A stretch of DNA of 56,943 bases, taken from contig NZ_QMIM01000030.1 in NCBI RefSeq assembly GCF_003287355.1, forward strand, positions 1-56,943, in the 5' to 3' direction. The notes beneath the pieces are model-generated. The model made no database searches. It saw only the letters and a program-made list of their open reading frames with translations, and was not told the DNA's origin. The DNA is from Halorubrum sp. 48-1-W. GTDB taxonomy: Archaea > Halobacteriota > Halobacteria > Halobacteriales > Haloferacaceae. Below are positions 18,018-25,784 of this stretch, piece by piece; within the stretch, counting starts at the first letter, position 1, and each line of letters opens with the position of its first letter. The translations under genes and the position numbers were made by a program.

Positions 18018-19419
18018 CATCCGTCTTCAGTTAAGCAAGAAACCGTGTGACTGCGGTGGCTTATCGAGACATCTTTCGGAAGGAATGAGGAAGCCGAGTC
18101 TGTGCACGACAACGGCTCCTCATCTCGGATTATGCGTCGGCTCACTACACTGTTTCCCTCTGAGTTCCTCAAAGAGCACGCCGAGGAACTCGGCGTGGTC
18201 GAACGTGACCGAAAACTTCAGCTTCCTGCCTTCGTCTGGACATTCGTGTTCGGCTTCGCCGCAGGCGAAAGCCGAACACTCGCCGGTTTTAGACGCTGTT
18301 ACAACTCGACTGCCGATGAGACGATCTCACAAAGTGGGTTCTATCAGCGGTTGACTCCGACGCTTGCGGAGTACCTCCGCGACCTCGTCGAGCGCGGTCT
18401 CGACGAGGTCGCTGTTCCTGACGCGACAGCTGCTGATATCGACCGATTTAGAGACGTGATGATCGCTGATGGAACGGTGTTGCGGTTACACGAGTTTCTT
18501 TCAGATCAGTTCGAAGCCCGCCATGAGGAGCAGGCTGGAGCGAAGCTCAACCTGCTCCACAATGCCACAAAGCAGACGATTGAACGGATCGATACTGCTG
18601 ACGAGAAAGCACACGACAGCACCCTGTTCAAGACAGGGCCATGGCTTGAGAACCGCCTCATGCTGTTCGATCTCGCCTACTTCAAGTACCGCCGGTTTGC
18701 GCTGATCGACGAGAACGACGGCTACTTCGTCAGCCGGTTGAAGAAGAACGCGAACCCGATGATCACGTCGGAATTATGGGAATGGCGCGGCCGCGCCATT
18801 CCCTTGGAGGGCAAGCAGCTCCGAGCTGTTCTCGACGATCTCGACCGAAAGTACATCGATGTAGAGGTCGAAGTCGAGTTCAAACGAGGACCGTACAACG
18901 GGACGCAGTCGCTGGATACGAAGCGGTTCCGCGTCGTCGGCGTCCGCGAAGAGGACGCCGACGACTACCATCTGTACATGACGAATTTGGTGAGAAAAGA
19001 GTTCTTCCCGGCTGATTTAGCGCAGATCTACCGATGTCGGTGGGAAGTTGAGTTGTTGTTCCGTGAGCTGAAGACGCAGTACAACTTGGATGAGTTCGAC
19101 ACGAGCGACGAACACGTGGTGAAGATCTTACTGTACGCAGCACTGCTGTCGCTGCTTGTAAGCCGAGATTTATTGGATCTGATCACTGAGCAGGCGGACG
19201 ACGAGATCGTGTTTCCGCCGGAACGCTGGGCGGCGACCTTCCGGTCGCACGCCCAGCTCATCCTCCACGAACTCGGAGAGTACCTTGGCTACTCGCCACC
19301 GCCGTTACTGGAGCGGCTGATCGAGGATGCTCAGAAGATCCACCAACAACGACCGATCTTACAAGAGACGCTCGCTACCGCTACACAACCGAGGTGTGAG
19401 TCTTAGCTAAAGACGAATG
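18018..19419 (+). mobile_element. ISH8-type insertion sequence, about 1402 bp
   Basis: Imperfect terminal inverted repeats bound the transposase gene. The left end is catccgtcttcagttaag (18018-18035). The right end at 19402-19419 reads, in complement, cattcgtctttagctaag, which matches at 15 of 18 positions. The resulting length of 1402 bp agrees with what I recall for ISH8. The 10 bp flanking each end do not match, so no target duplication is visible. That suggests an old insertion or a rearrangement at one side. Confidence 0.65.
18102..19406 (+). CDS. IS4-family transposase, ISH8 type
   Basis: This is a 434-residue DDE transposase. Acidic residues lie in MIADGTVLRLHEF (first D), LMLFDLAYFKYRRF (second D) and the IS4 Y-R-E-K signature YRCRWEVELLFRELK. 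The start is a GTG at 18102, and the frame is intact from end to end, so the element could be active. Near-perfect palindromes are embedded in the coding sequence, including a 26-bp palindrome at 18778-18803 and a 14-bp stem at 18379-18412. Confidence 0.88.
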   Translation: MHDNGSSSRIMRRLTTLFPSEFLKEHAEELGVVERDRKLQLPAFVWTFVFGFAAGESRTLAGFRRCYNSTADETISQSGFYQRLTPTLAEYLRDLVERGLDEVAVPDATAADIDRFRDVMIADGTVLRLHEFLSDQFEARHEEQAGAKLNLLHNATKQTIERIDTADEKAHDSTLFKTGPWLENRLMLFDLAYFKYRRFALIDENDGYFVSRLKKNANPMITSELWEWRGRAIPLEGKQLRAVLDDLDRKYIDVEVEVEFKRGPYNGTQSLDTKRFRVVGVREEDADDYHLYMTNLVRKEFFPADLAQIYRCRWEVELLFRELKTQYNLDEFDTSDEHVVKILLYAALLSLLVSRDLLDLITEQADDEIVFPPERWAATFRSHAQLILHELGEYLGYSPPPLLERLIEDAQKIHQQRPILQETLATATQPRCES

Positions 19420-19621
19420 ACCGAATTACGGTTCCAAATGTCTTTACGTACTTATGTCCATGAGTATCATACCAGCGGATATTATTCGGAGTTAGTATAT
19501 GATCTCTCAGGGAGATCCTCGCAGGCACGAAAGAATTCGTTCGGATTGAGGTTCGGGGATGGCTTGCCGTGTTGAATCCCCTGACAGCCGATTCCCATGT
19601 TCCTATATAAGCGTGTAACCT

Positions 19622-19629
19622 TTTATATA
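19622..19629 (+). promoter_or_regulatory. TATA box of leaderless promoter
   Basis: The sequence tttatata is centred about 23 bp before the ATG at 19649. This is close to the usual archaeal distance from TATA box to transcription start, so the membrane-protein gene is probably transcribed without a leader. This supports the ATG at 19649 over the GTG at 19643. Confidence 0.5.
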
Positions 19630-19648
19630 CTCAAATAGTATTGTGCTC

Positions 19649-20056
19649 ATGGGTACAAACCATACAACAGAGTCGAACAGTATTATTCAGTGGCCGTCGG
19701 AACCGGTCGGGTATGTGGCAATTCTTTTAGCTTTCATTACGGGAATCATTCATCTCGTGGCGACGACACGGGCTATTGAGATGAGCGTTGTGCTGGCAGT
19801 CCTCTTCGTGCTCAACGGACTGGGTTTCCTCGGCGGAGCAGCACTGTATTTCACCCGGTTCTGGCGACGCTCGTTCTTCCTCGCGGCTGCACTGTACTCA
19901 TTAGTGACGATTCTCGCGCTGTTCCCGTTCCAAGGTTGGGGGGTCGAAGCGTTCTACATGAACGGGGCGATTAACCCAATTGTCACCGTCACGAAAGTTG
20001 CGGAAGCTTTCCTTGTGATCGCGTCGGTTTACTTGTATAGCAGCACAAGCAATTGA
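19649..20056 (+). CDS. small four-helix membrane protein (DUF7475-like)
   Basis: The 135-residue protein has four hydrophobic segments: residues about 17-36, 44-66, 73-93 and 108-130. It contains GIIHLVATTR after the first helix and FTRFWRRSFFLAAALYSL between helices 2 and 3. It resembles small haloarchaeal membrane proteins classed as DUF7475, whose role is unknown. The gene stands alone between an ISH8-type element and a TnpB remnant that begins right at its stop codon. It is downstream of and convergent with cydB. No metal-binding motif is obvious. Confidence 0.65.
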   Translation: MGTNHTTESNSIIQWPSEPVGYVAILLAFITGIIHLVATTRAIEMSVVLAVLFVLNGLGFLGGAALYFTRFWRRSFFLAAALYSLVTILALFPFQGWGVEAFYMNGAINPIVTVTKVAEAFLVIASVYLYSSTSN

Positions 20057-20277
20057 CATCCTCCCCGCCCTGAAGGCGACGATTCCCGACCGCGTTGGGG
20101 TAATTCTTTCTCGCGGTATTGAATACGTAGGAGTGGTTCACTCCGAATCAGCGCCTGTGGAGACTGCGCCCCCTAGGGATATACTTGTATCTGTAAAGCG
20201 CGCCGTGGAAACAGGAACCCCACTCTCAAGGGGCAAACGGCAAACGCCGTGAGCGAGTAGGATGGGGTAGTTCACCG
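20057..20277 (+). mobile_element. IS1341-type (tnpB) 3'-end remnant
   Basis: Directly after the membrane-protein stop is a tract beginning gacatcctccccgccctgaa, common at haloarchaeal IS200/IS605-type ends. The frame 20148-20252 then encodes a 34-residue tail, SAPVETAPPRDILVSVKRAV and the next 14 residues, with a stop. It matches the conserved C-terminal tail of haloarchaeal TnpB. The end gagcgagtaggatggggtag followed by ttcac is shared with another remnant at 36031-36085. The catalytic RuvC part is gone. In intact elements this 3' end overlaps the guide (omega/re) RNA. Confidence 0.6.
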
Positions 20278-20377
20278 ACTTACCCGCCTAGCAGGTCTTA
20301 TCTAGCTCACCGTCGCAACGGTCCACGTCCGAACAGATGTCAAAAGAACGTTGGTGCCAACGGGGTGGTATACACGT

Positions 20378-21379
20378 TCAATTTTTGTATCCCTCACCCT
20401 CGATCGGACCGCTAAACACGCCATAGAGGAATTTGAAGTACCACAGTACGAGGAGAAGCGCCGGAAATCCGAGAATCGTCACGAGATTCAGCGCTAACGG
20501 TGAAACAACCGCTTCTCGAACTGTCAAGCCGGTTGGCGGATAGATCGTCGGATACAGCAGGAGCGCGACCAGCAGGCTCAATAGCGCCGGAAGCCCGAGT
20601 GCGCTCACCAGCCAAGCACGGTACTTGCCGCGCAGAGCGAGAACACTTCCCCCACCTCCCGCAACGACCGACAAGACGACAATCGCACCTACGGGAAGCG
20701 AAAGAACCGTTTCGGCAGCACCTCCGGCATCAGTTACGACAACAGTCGTCAGCAGAGCGACAACTCCGATCAAGTATACCAGCGTCGCGATTATTCCGTA
20801 CGTGCGCAGGTCTGACGCTAACCGTGGCCTGGTCTTAGCTGTCAGAAAGGCCGAGCCGGTGGCGACCGAGACAGTTACGAGGCCGACACCAGTCAGCAGT
20901 GCCGGCAGCGACAGCGTCGGCGCGTCGAAGATCCACCGACCGGCGAGAGTCCCGAACAACAGCGGCGCGAAAAAGCTCCCTCCAATAAAGGAGTAATCCC
21001 AGTACCGCTTCCAGCGCTCGTCGTCGCGCTGTTCGCGCATTTCCGGGCCGAGCCCGCGGAACAGCAGCGCGAGCACGAACCCGAGCGCGAGCAGGTAGTG
21101 ATCGGCCAAGACCCGCGAGTACACTCGCGGGAACGCCGCTAGCAGCATCGTTCCGAAGGCGACGACCCACACCTCGTTTGCGTCCCAAACCGGACCGAAC
21201 GCCGTCAAGAGTGTCTCCTTCTCGCGTTCGTCGTCGCGAGTCGCGTACAGCATTCCGATTCCGAAGTCGAACCCGTCGAGGACTACGTACATCGCCAGCG
21301 CAAACATGACGGCACCGAACCAGATCTCGGGGAGCGCGTCGACAAGATACGCGTCGACGAGCAACACGAGCTCAGTCAT
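20378..21379 (-). CDS. cydB: cytochrome bd oxidase subunit II
   Basis: The 333-residue protein matches CydB. It opens with WFGAVMFALAMYVVLDGFDF, the typical first helix with the GFDFGIGML motif, and has about eight membrane helices. VWDANEVWVVAFGTMLLAAF is the conserved helix 2-3 region. CydB partners CydA in the membrane-bound quinol oxidase that reduces oxygen to water with high affinity. Its ATG at 21379 overlaps the end of cydA by 8 bp, showing coupled translation. Confidence 0.92.
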   Translation of the reverse strand: MTELVLLVDAYLVDALPEIWFGAVMFALAMYVVLDGFDFGIGMLYATRDDEREKETLLTAFGPVWDANEVWVVAFGTMLLAAFPRVYSRVLADHYLLALGFVLALLFRGLGPEMREQRDDERWKRYWDYSFIGGSFFAPLLFGTLAGRWIFDAPTLSLPALLTGVGLVTVSVATGSAFLTAKTRPRLASDLRTYGIIATLVYLIGVVALLTTVVVTDAGGAAETVLSLPVGAIVVLSVVAGGGGSVLALRGKYRAWLVSALGLPALLSLLVALLLYPTIYPPTGLTVREAVVSPLALNLVTILGFPALLLVLWYFKFLYGVFSGPIEGEGYKN

Positions 21380-22820
21380 CGTCGCTCACCTTCGGGACCG
21401 GACCGTACCAGCGGTCGTCGTCCGATACCTTCACTCCGAGTTCACGGAGCTCGTCTTCGACCAGCCACCGCAGCACATGAAGGGCTACCAAGATCAATCC
21501 GATATAGATAACGACGAAGCCGACGAGCGTCAGAGTCGCTTCGGTTCCGCTCAATGTCGAGGAAACGGCCTCACTAGTTCTGAGTTCGCCCTGAATGACC
21601 CACGGTTGTCGGCCGATCTCGGTGACGTACCACCCCGTGAGAAGCGCCGCGTAGCCGAGCGGCGACGCAGCGATCATCGTCTTCAGGAATCGACTGCTCT
21701 CCGAGAGGCGTCCGTTGTAGATGAGATACCCGCCCCATAGTGCCAGCCCGATGAACAGGAATCCGAGTCCGACCATGAACCGGAACGACCAGAACACTAT
21801 CGCTACGGGCGGGTTCTCCTCATACTCGTTTAATCCAAGCACTTCGGCGTCAAAGTCACCACCGGTAGCGAGGAACGACCCGACCCCCGGAAGACTCACA
21901 GTAAAGAGGTTCTCGGCTTTCGGATCGGTGATTGCGTCAATGCTCTTTGGGAACGCGAGCAGGTGTAAGTCCGCCGTGCCGGTATCGTAGTGAGCTTCCA
22001 TGGCTGCGAACTTCTGTGGCTGTGTATCTGCGACGTGACGCCCATACGCGTCACCATGGACTGCCTGCAGAGGAGCGGTGACGAGCAGGATGATAACCGC
22101 GAGTTTCAACGCAGTGTTCCACGTAGCAGCATCGCGCTTCTTCCAGACGATGTACGCCGAGACCCCGGCGACCAGCAGCGCGACAGAAATAACCGACGCA
22201 TTGACCATGTGTACATACATCCACGGCATCCGGGGCGTGAAGAACGCAGCCAGCGGGTCGGTTAGCTTTGCGACCTCCATACCGTTACGCGTGATCATCT
22301 CGAAGCCCTGTGGAGTCTGCATCCAAGCGTTGACGATCAGGATCCAGAAGGCCGACAGCCAAGCCCCGACTCCCACCAGTACCGACGAGAGAATGTAGGT
22401 CCGATCGCTGACGCGTTCCTGACCGAACAGCAATACCCCGAGGAAAACAGCCTCAAGGAAGAACGCCATCTTCGCTTCGAATGCGAGCGGCCCACCGATC
22501 AGCTCTCCAGCCACCTCGGCGAACTGCGGGAAGTTCGTCCCGAACTGGAAGCTCATCGGGATGCCAGTGACCGTTCCCATGACGAATCCGGCGGCGAACA
22601 CCTTTACCCAGAATGATCGCAGCCGTGTGAACCGCTCGTCGTCGGTCCGAACGTCCTTCCAAGTGAAGTAGACGATGAACGGCGCCAGCCCGACCGAGAG
22701 CGAGGCGAAAATTATGTGAACGCTGATCGTCCAGCCGAACTGCGCACGGCTCGCAAGCTCCGGCGAGAGCTGTAGCGCCCATCCCTGAATCAAGATGTCG
22801 GGAAGCACCGTCGAGAACAT
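21372..22820 (-). CDS. cydA: cytochrome bd oxidase subunit I
   Basis: The 482-residue CydA carries the conserved RAQFGWTISVHIIFA segment (residues 25-39) with the haem-ligand His35, and the GRQPWVIQGELRT motif at the start of the late helices. Several further helices hold the haem b and d sites. CydA oxidises quinol and carries the oxygen-reducing haems. The start is the ATG at 22820, with a TATA-like element about 24 bp upstream. A cysteine-rich regulator gene lies 215 bp upstream on the same strand and may control cydAB. No haem-maturation transporter (cydCD) is in the window. Confidence 0.93.
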   Translation of the reverse strand: MFSTVLPDILIQGWALQLSPELASRAQFGWTISVHIIFASLSVGLAPFIVYFTWKDVRTDDERFTRLRSFWVKVFAAGFVMGTVTGIPMSFQFGTNFPQFAEVAGELIGGPLAFEAKMAFFLEAVFLGVLLFGQERVSDRTYILSSVLVGVGAWLSAFWILIVNAWMQTPQGFEMITRNGMEVAKLTDPLAAFFTPRMPWMYVHMVNASVISVALLVAGVSAYIVWKKRDAATWNTALKLAVIILLVTAPLQAVHGDAYGRHVADTQPQKFAAMEAHYDTGTADLHLLAFPKSIDAITDPKAENLFTVSLPGVGSFLATGGDFDAEVLGLNEYEENPPVAIVFWSFRFMVGLGFLFIGLALWGGYLIYNGRLSESSRFLKTMIAASPLGYAALLTGWYVTEIGRQPWVIQGELRTSEAVSSTLSGTEATLTLVGFVVIYIGLILVALHVLRWLVEDELRELGVKVSDDDRWYGPVPKVSDDD

Positions 22821-22839
22821 AGGTATATTTGATCACGGA

Positions 22840-22848
22840 AATAAAAGA
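22840..22848 (-). promoter_or_regulatory. TATA-like element upstream of cydA
   Basis: On the minus strand the sequence tcttttatt is centred about 24 bp before the cydA ATG. This spacing fits a leaderless haloarchaeal transcript. The assignment rests on spacing and composition only. Confidence 0.4.
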
Positions 22849-23035
22849 GAAGTTGTATAATTCCCCCGTTCGAGGACTGTACTACGGTGGTTTATATCCA
22901 CAGAGCCGTAGCTTCTGTAGTCAATACGAGACGGTCACGGGTAGCGCCGGAGGCGGAGCTCAGAACACTTTTTCATATCCTCGATGCTGGGGCTTTTCAG
23001 CAAACGTGATATCTACGACTCGTAGCCACCATCGT

Positions 23036-23785
23036 TCACAGTGTTCGCTCGACAAATTCCGACACGATACGATCCTCTGCGGTTCGTAGTCGATATTGAA
23101 CCGTAGAACGGGGTTCATCAAGTATCGACGCAAGATCGGAGACAGAAACTTGTCTCGGCCGTTCGTAGTGCCCGTGCTTGACCGCCGCCTTCAGCACTTC
23201 CCAGTGTTCTGGCGAGAAGTCCGTTGCGAGGCGTTCGGTCGCCTTCCAGTCGCTGCCAGTAGTGATATGCGACACCGAAAGCGACACGCCCTCCCGAAGC
23301 TGTGCTTCCAGTGTATCGTAGATGTCTCCAATAGGAGAATTACCAGGAAAGAGAATGCGCCACCGGTACTCGTCACCGACTCGGCGGGATTCGAATATGG
23401 TTCCTGTCTGAATATGATCGAGTATGATATGCGGAAGTGAATGACAGCTGTCAATTTCTCGGCGAAGTGTGTAGATAGTTCGGCTGGTCTCTTGCCGATC
23501 TAGGACGCAATATGACCGGTCCGTATCACAATCTACGACGTCGAAACACTCGTTACAGCGGGTTTCGTTAAGAAACACCTCATCGAACGCGTCCAGCGCT
23601 TCGCTCGTCCCCTTCGCGTAGTCGAGCCGCCACATATAGCTGTCATTCACGAAAATCGCGGACGACCACAACGAGAGGCTCTCGTATTGTCGGAACACAT
23701 CCATCAACTCATCGGCTCCTGACTCGAACTGGAGGACAAACTCAAACTCACGTGTCTCTTGGGCGGGTTCAGGCTCATCGTTCAT
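23036..23785 (-). CDS. cysteine-rich BAT-type HTH regulator
   Basis: This is a 249-residue bacterio-opsin-activator-like regulator. An N-terminal sensor domain carries a cysteine cluster, CNECFDVVDCDTDRSYC (Cys at spacing 3, 6 and 7), at about residues 77-93. The C-terminal HTH_10 spans about 190-245 (DFSPEHWEVLKAAVKHGHY, then DLASILDEPRSTVQYRL). The architecture recalls haloarchaeal DmsR-type oxygen-limitation regulators, and the cysteines could bind a metal or Fe-S cluster or sense redox state (inference). It lies between cydAB (same strand) and the divergent Dps-like operon, so either or both are likely targets. Confidence 0.82.
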   Translation of the reverse strand: MNDEPEPAQETREFEFVLQFESGADELMDVFRQYESLSLWSSAIFVNDSYMWRLDYAKGTSEALDAFDEVFLNETRCNECFDVVDCDTDRSYCVLDRQETSRTIYTLRREIDSCHSLPHIILDHIQTGTIFESRRVGDEYRWRILFPGNSPIGDIYDTLEAQLREGVSLSVSHITTGSDWKATERLATDFSPEHWEVLKAAVKHGHYERPRQVSVSDLASILDEPRSTVQYRLRTAEDRIVSEFVERTL

Positions 23786-23872
23786 TCATCTATTGCTAAA
23801 TAGTAGATACACAAAAGAATTGTTTTCACTGCTGTTTCATTCTTTTAACAGGAAATTTCATCTATTGCTAAA
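23785..23872. repeat. 16-bp direct repeat in divergent promoter region
   Basis: The sequence ttcatctattgctaaa occurs at 23785-23800 and again at 23857-23872, 72 bp apart and identical. One copy abuts the regulator start codon and the other lies about 40 bp before the Dps-like gene. This arrangement suits binding by the adjacent regulator and joint control of both directions. Repeat and position are seen; the binding is inference. Confidence 0.6.
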
Positions 23873-23911
23873 GCAATTCTGATTACTGTTACCGGGGTAT
23901 GTAGAGATGTG

Positions 23912-24571
23912 ATGGCAAACGAGAAAGAACACGGCAGCGGTTCCGTGGAACCGGGCGACACGAGCAAGCGAGTCGGCGCCGAGGTCATCCGCGAACGAGG
24001 CGTCGACCCCGAGGAGCTCCGAGAGAAGCTGATCGACGCGATCGGCGCGGAGTTCACGACCTACTACTACTACACGAACCTCCGGATGCACCTCGCCGGG
24101 GAGGAGGACTACAAGGAGATCACCGAGGACGCCCGTCTCGAAGACCGGGCCCACTTCGAGCTCGTCGTCCCCCGGGTGTATGAACTCGAGGGGTCGCTGC
24201 CGAACGACATCAGAGACTTCGCCGACCGGGCCTCCTGTCCCGACGCCGAGGTACCGACGCCGATGGACGACAGCGGCGGCTTCGACACTGAGGACCTCGC
24301 GGTGGAAGACATCCTCGAGGTACTGCTCGAAGCGGAACGGTGCGCGATCCGTACCTGGAGCGAGATCTGCGACATGACCCGCGGTGCCGATCCGCGAACC
24401 TACGACATGGCCCAGCGGATCCTCAACGAGGAGATGGACCACGAGGCCTGGTTCATCGAGCTGCTGAGCAAGGAGCGGGACAACGAGATCAACCCGGCCG
24501 GGCACTTCGCGCGCGGCGAGCCGGGCGACGCGCCATACACGAAGAACAACCCGTTCAACGACTCCGCCTGA
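23912..24571 (+). CDS. Dps-like ferritin-family protein (DPSL)
   Basis: The 219-residue protein is a ferritin-like four-helix protein of the archaeal Dps-like type. Helix 1 carries [20 protein letters not shown], and later [11 protein letters not shown] and [15 protein letters not shown] give the Glu/His di-iron ligands. The segment [16 protein letters not shown] holds the two cysteines typical of DPSL proteins. Such cages oxidise and store iron with peroxide and protect DNA. The ATG at 23912 is preferred over the GTG just before it. It is the first gene of an operon with a ferredoxin 35 bp downstream, and its GC content is high. Confidence 0.85.
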   Translation: MANEKEHGSGSVEPGDTSKRVGAEVIRERGVDPEELREKLIDAIGAEFTTYYYYTNLRMHLAGEEDYKEITEDARLEDRAHFELVVPRVYELEGSLPNDIRDFADRASCPDAEVPTPMDDSGGFDTEDLAVEDILEVLLEAERCAIRTWSEICDMTRGADPRTYDMAQRILNEEMDHEAWFIELLSKERDNEINPAGHFARGEPGDAPYTKNNPFNDSA

Positions 24572-24606
24572 GCGAGTCACAACGGCCTCCACTCTCCCCC
24601 TCATTT

Positions 24607-24990
24607 ATGACACAGTCGTCGGACGATACGTGGACCGTCACGATCGTCGTTCCCGAAGAGTCGTCGCTGGACGAAGCCGGCGAAACACACGAACTTGCGG
24701 TCAGTGAGAACGAGACGATTCTGGCGGCCGCGCGTTCGGCGGGTGTGTGGCTCACAGCTGACTGTCAACAAGGTTGGTGTATTACCTGTGCTGCTCGTTT
24801 GGTTGACGGCGACGTTGTCCATCCAAACGCGCGTCGGTACGACACTGAAGACCGAGAGGCAGGCTACGTACTCATCTGTACTGCGAAGCCGCGGGCAGAC
24901 TCGACACTTGTTGTTGAGCAGTACGATGAGTTCCTCGAATTTCGAGCAGCCAATAACAAACCTCCAGGAAACTCGAAGCTAAGTGACTAA
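24607..24990 (+). CDS. plant-type [2Fe-2S] ferredoxin
   Basis: This is a 127-residue electron carrier. After an acidic 25-residue extension comes the beta-grasp fold. The cluster ligands are the first three cysteines of DCQQGWCITCAARL (C-x4-C-x2-C) and a fourth in VLICTAKP about 33 residues on. The ATG at 24607 is chosen because it follows the ferritin gene by 35 bp; the longer frame from 24340 lies inside that gene. Co-transcription with a Dps-like ferritin suggests it could reduce and release stored iron, as bacterioferritin-associated ferredoxin does (inference). Confidence 0.88.
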   Translation: MTQSSDDTWTVTIVVPEESSLDEAGETHELAVSENETILAAARSAGVWLTADCQQGWCITCAARLVDGDVVHPNARRYDTEDREAGYVLICTAKPRADSTLVVEQYDEFLEFRAANNKPPGNSKLSD

Positions 24991-24991
24991 C

Positions 24992-25366
24992 ATGTCCGAA
25001 AACATAACCCGAAAGGAACGAGATAGTTCGTTAACAACTCCGTACAGTGTTCGGAATCGCGGTTTACAGCTGGTATGTTTCGATGGTCAAGTGCCTAGCA
25101 AAGAGACGGTGTTAGATCAGGGTGTCCGAACACAGACACTCGAGGCGCTTGAACGCGTTCGTACTGTCGCTGCTGAAGCTGGCGTCAGTCGTCAGGAACT
25201 AATGCGAACCACAGTATACCTGACTGACATGAGCCAATTAGAGGCAGTTACGCAGGCGTACGACGAATTCTTTGGGGGTCAACGGCCGTCACGGACCTTC
25301 GTTGGCGTCGAGCAGTTGCCGAACGATGCTACAGTTCAAATTGAGGCTACTGGCGTATGTAAGTGA
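24992..25366 (+). CDS. ridA: RidA family protein
   Basis: The 124-residue protein has the YjgF/YER057c/UK114 fold: LVCFDGQVPSKETV, VRTVAAEAGVSRQELMRTTV, YLTDMSQLEAVTQAYDEFF and PSRTFVGVEQLPNDATVQIE. The arginine in PSRTFVGV is at the place of the catalytic RidA arginine. Members deaminate reactive enamine or imine by-products of amino-acid enzymes, and some act as chaperones under chlorine or oxidative stress. The ATG at 24992 starts 1 bp after the ferredoxin stop, so it belongs to the same operon. The context suggests a stress role. Confidence 0.85.
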   Translation: MSENITRKERDSSLTTPYSVRNRGLQLVCFDGQVPSKETVLDQGVRTQTLEALERVRTVAAEAGVSRQELMRTTVYLTDMSQLEAVTQAYDEFFGGQRPSRTFVGVEQLPNDATVQIEATGVCK

Positions 25367-25784
25367 GACCCTATTGGTCGCGTTACGTTACACAGAAACG
25401 CAAGACAGCGAGAGTATTCATCGGGTTCGGAACAGCTGCGTTATAAACTCACAATAGGTAGTAACTCCGCGAAGAACCGGATCTGCCTTCTCAGTTCCCC
25501 TTCCCGTGATCCACAGAACACGATCAGCTACAACATTCGAAAACGCTACTGTAAAATCGCATGACAGAAGCGATGGTGATACTAACTTAACGCGACCCAT
25601 CGAACGGGCGCACCCACAGGGGCCGCGAGCAGACATCGACCGGCTCGTCGACGACCTCGAACGAGCGGCAACCACGTGACGGGTCGTGGGGTTCCGGGTG
25701 GCCGGCTGCCGTCGTGTTCCCCCTCATTGTTGTTGTTTGGAGCCGCCACCTGTATCGAGCCAGCGAAAAAGATCCAGAGCTGGG
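25367..25784 (+). other. gene-free stretch with decayed coding traces and composition break
   Basis: No intact gene is visible. From about 25590 the composition becomes GC-rich. A plus-strand frame ending at about 25678 reads IERAHPQGPRADIDRLVDDL before a stop. A second frame continues as GSGWPAAVVFPLIVVVWSRH, a likely membrane helix, to a stop near 25818. Together they look like a frameshifted small membrane protein whose end overlaps the opposing gene. A minus-strand reading of 25418-25560 is also open but unrecognised. Confidence 0.3.

Noticed and set aside
14275-19419. Composite transposon carrying the orphan ATPase
   Set aside because: The two flanking elements belong to different families and do not share ends, so they could not mobilise the segment together.
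18008-19430. Target-site duplication of the ISH8-type element
   Set aside because: The 10 bp left (atacacagac) and right (accgaattac) of the inferred ends do not match.
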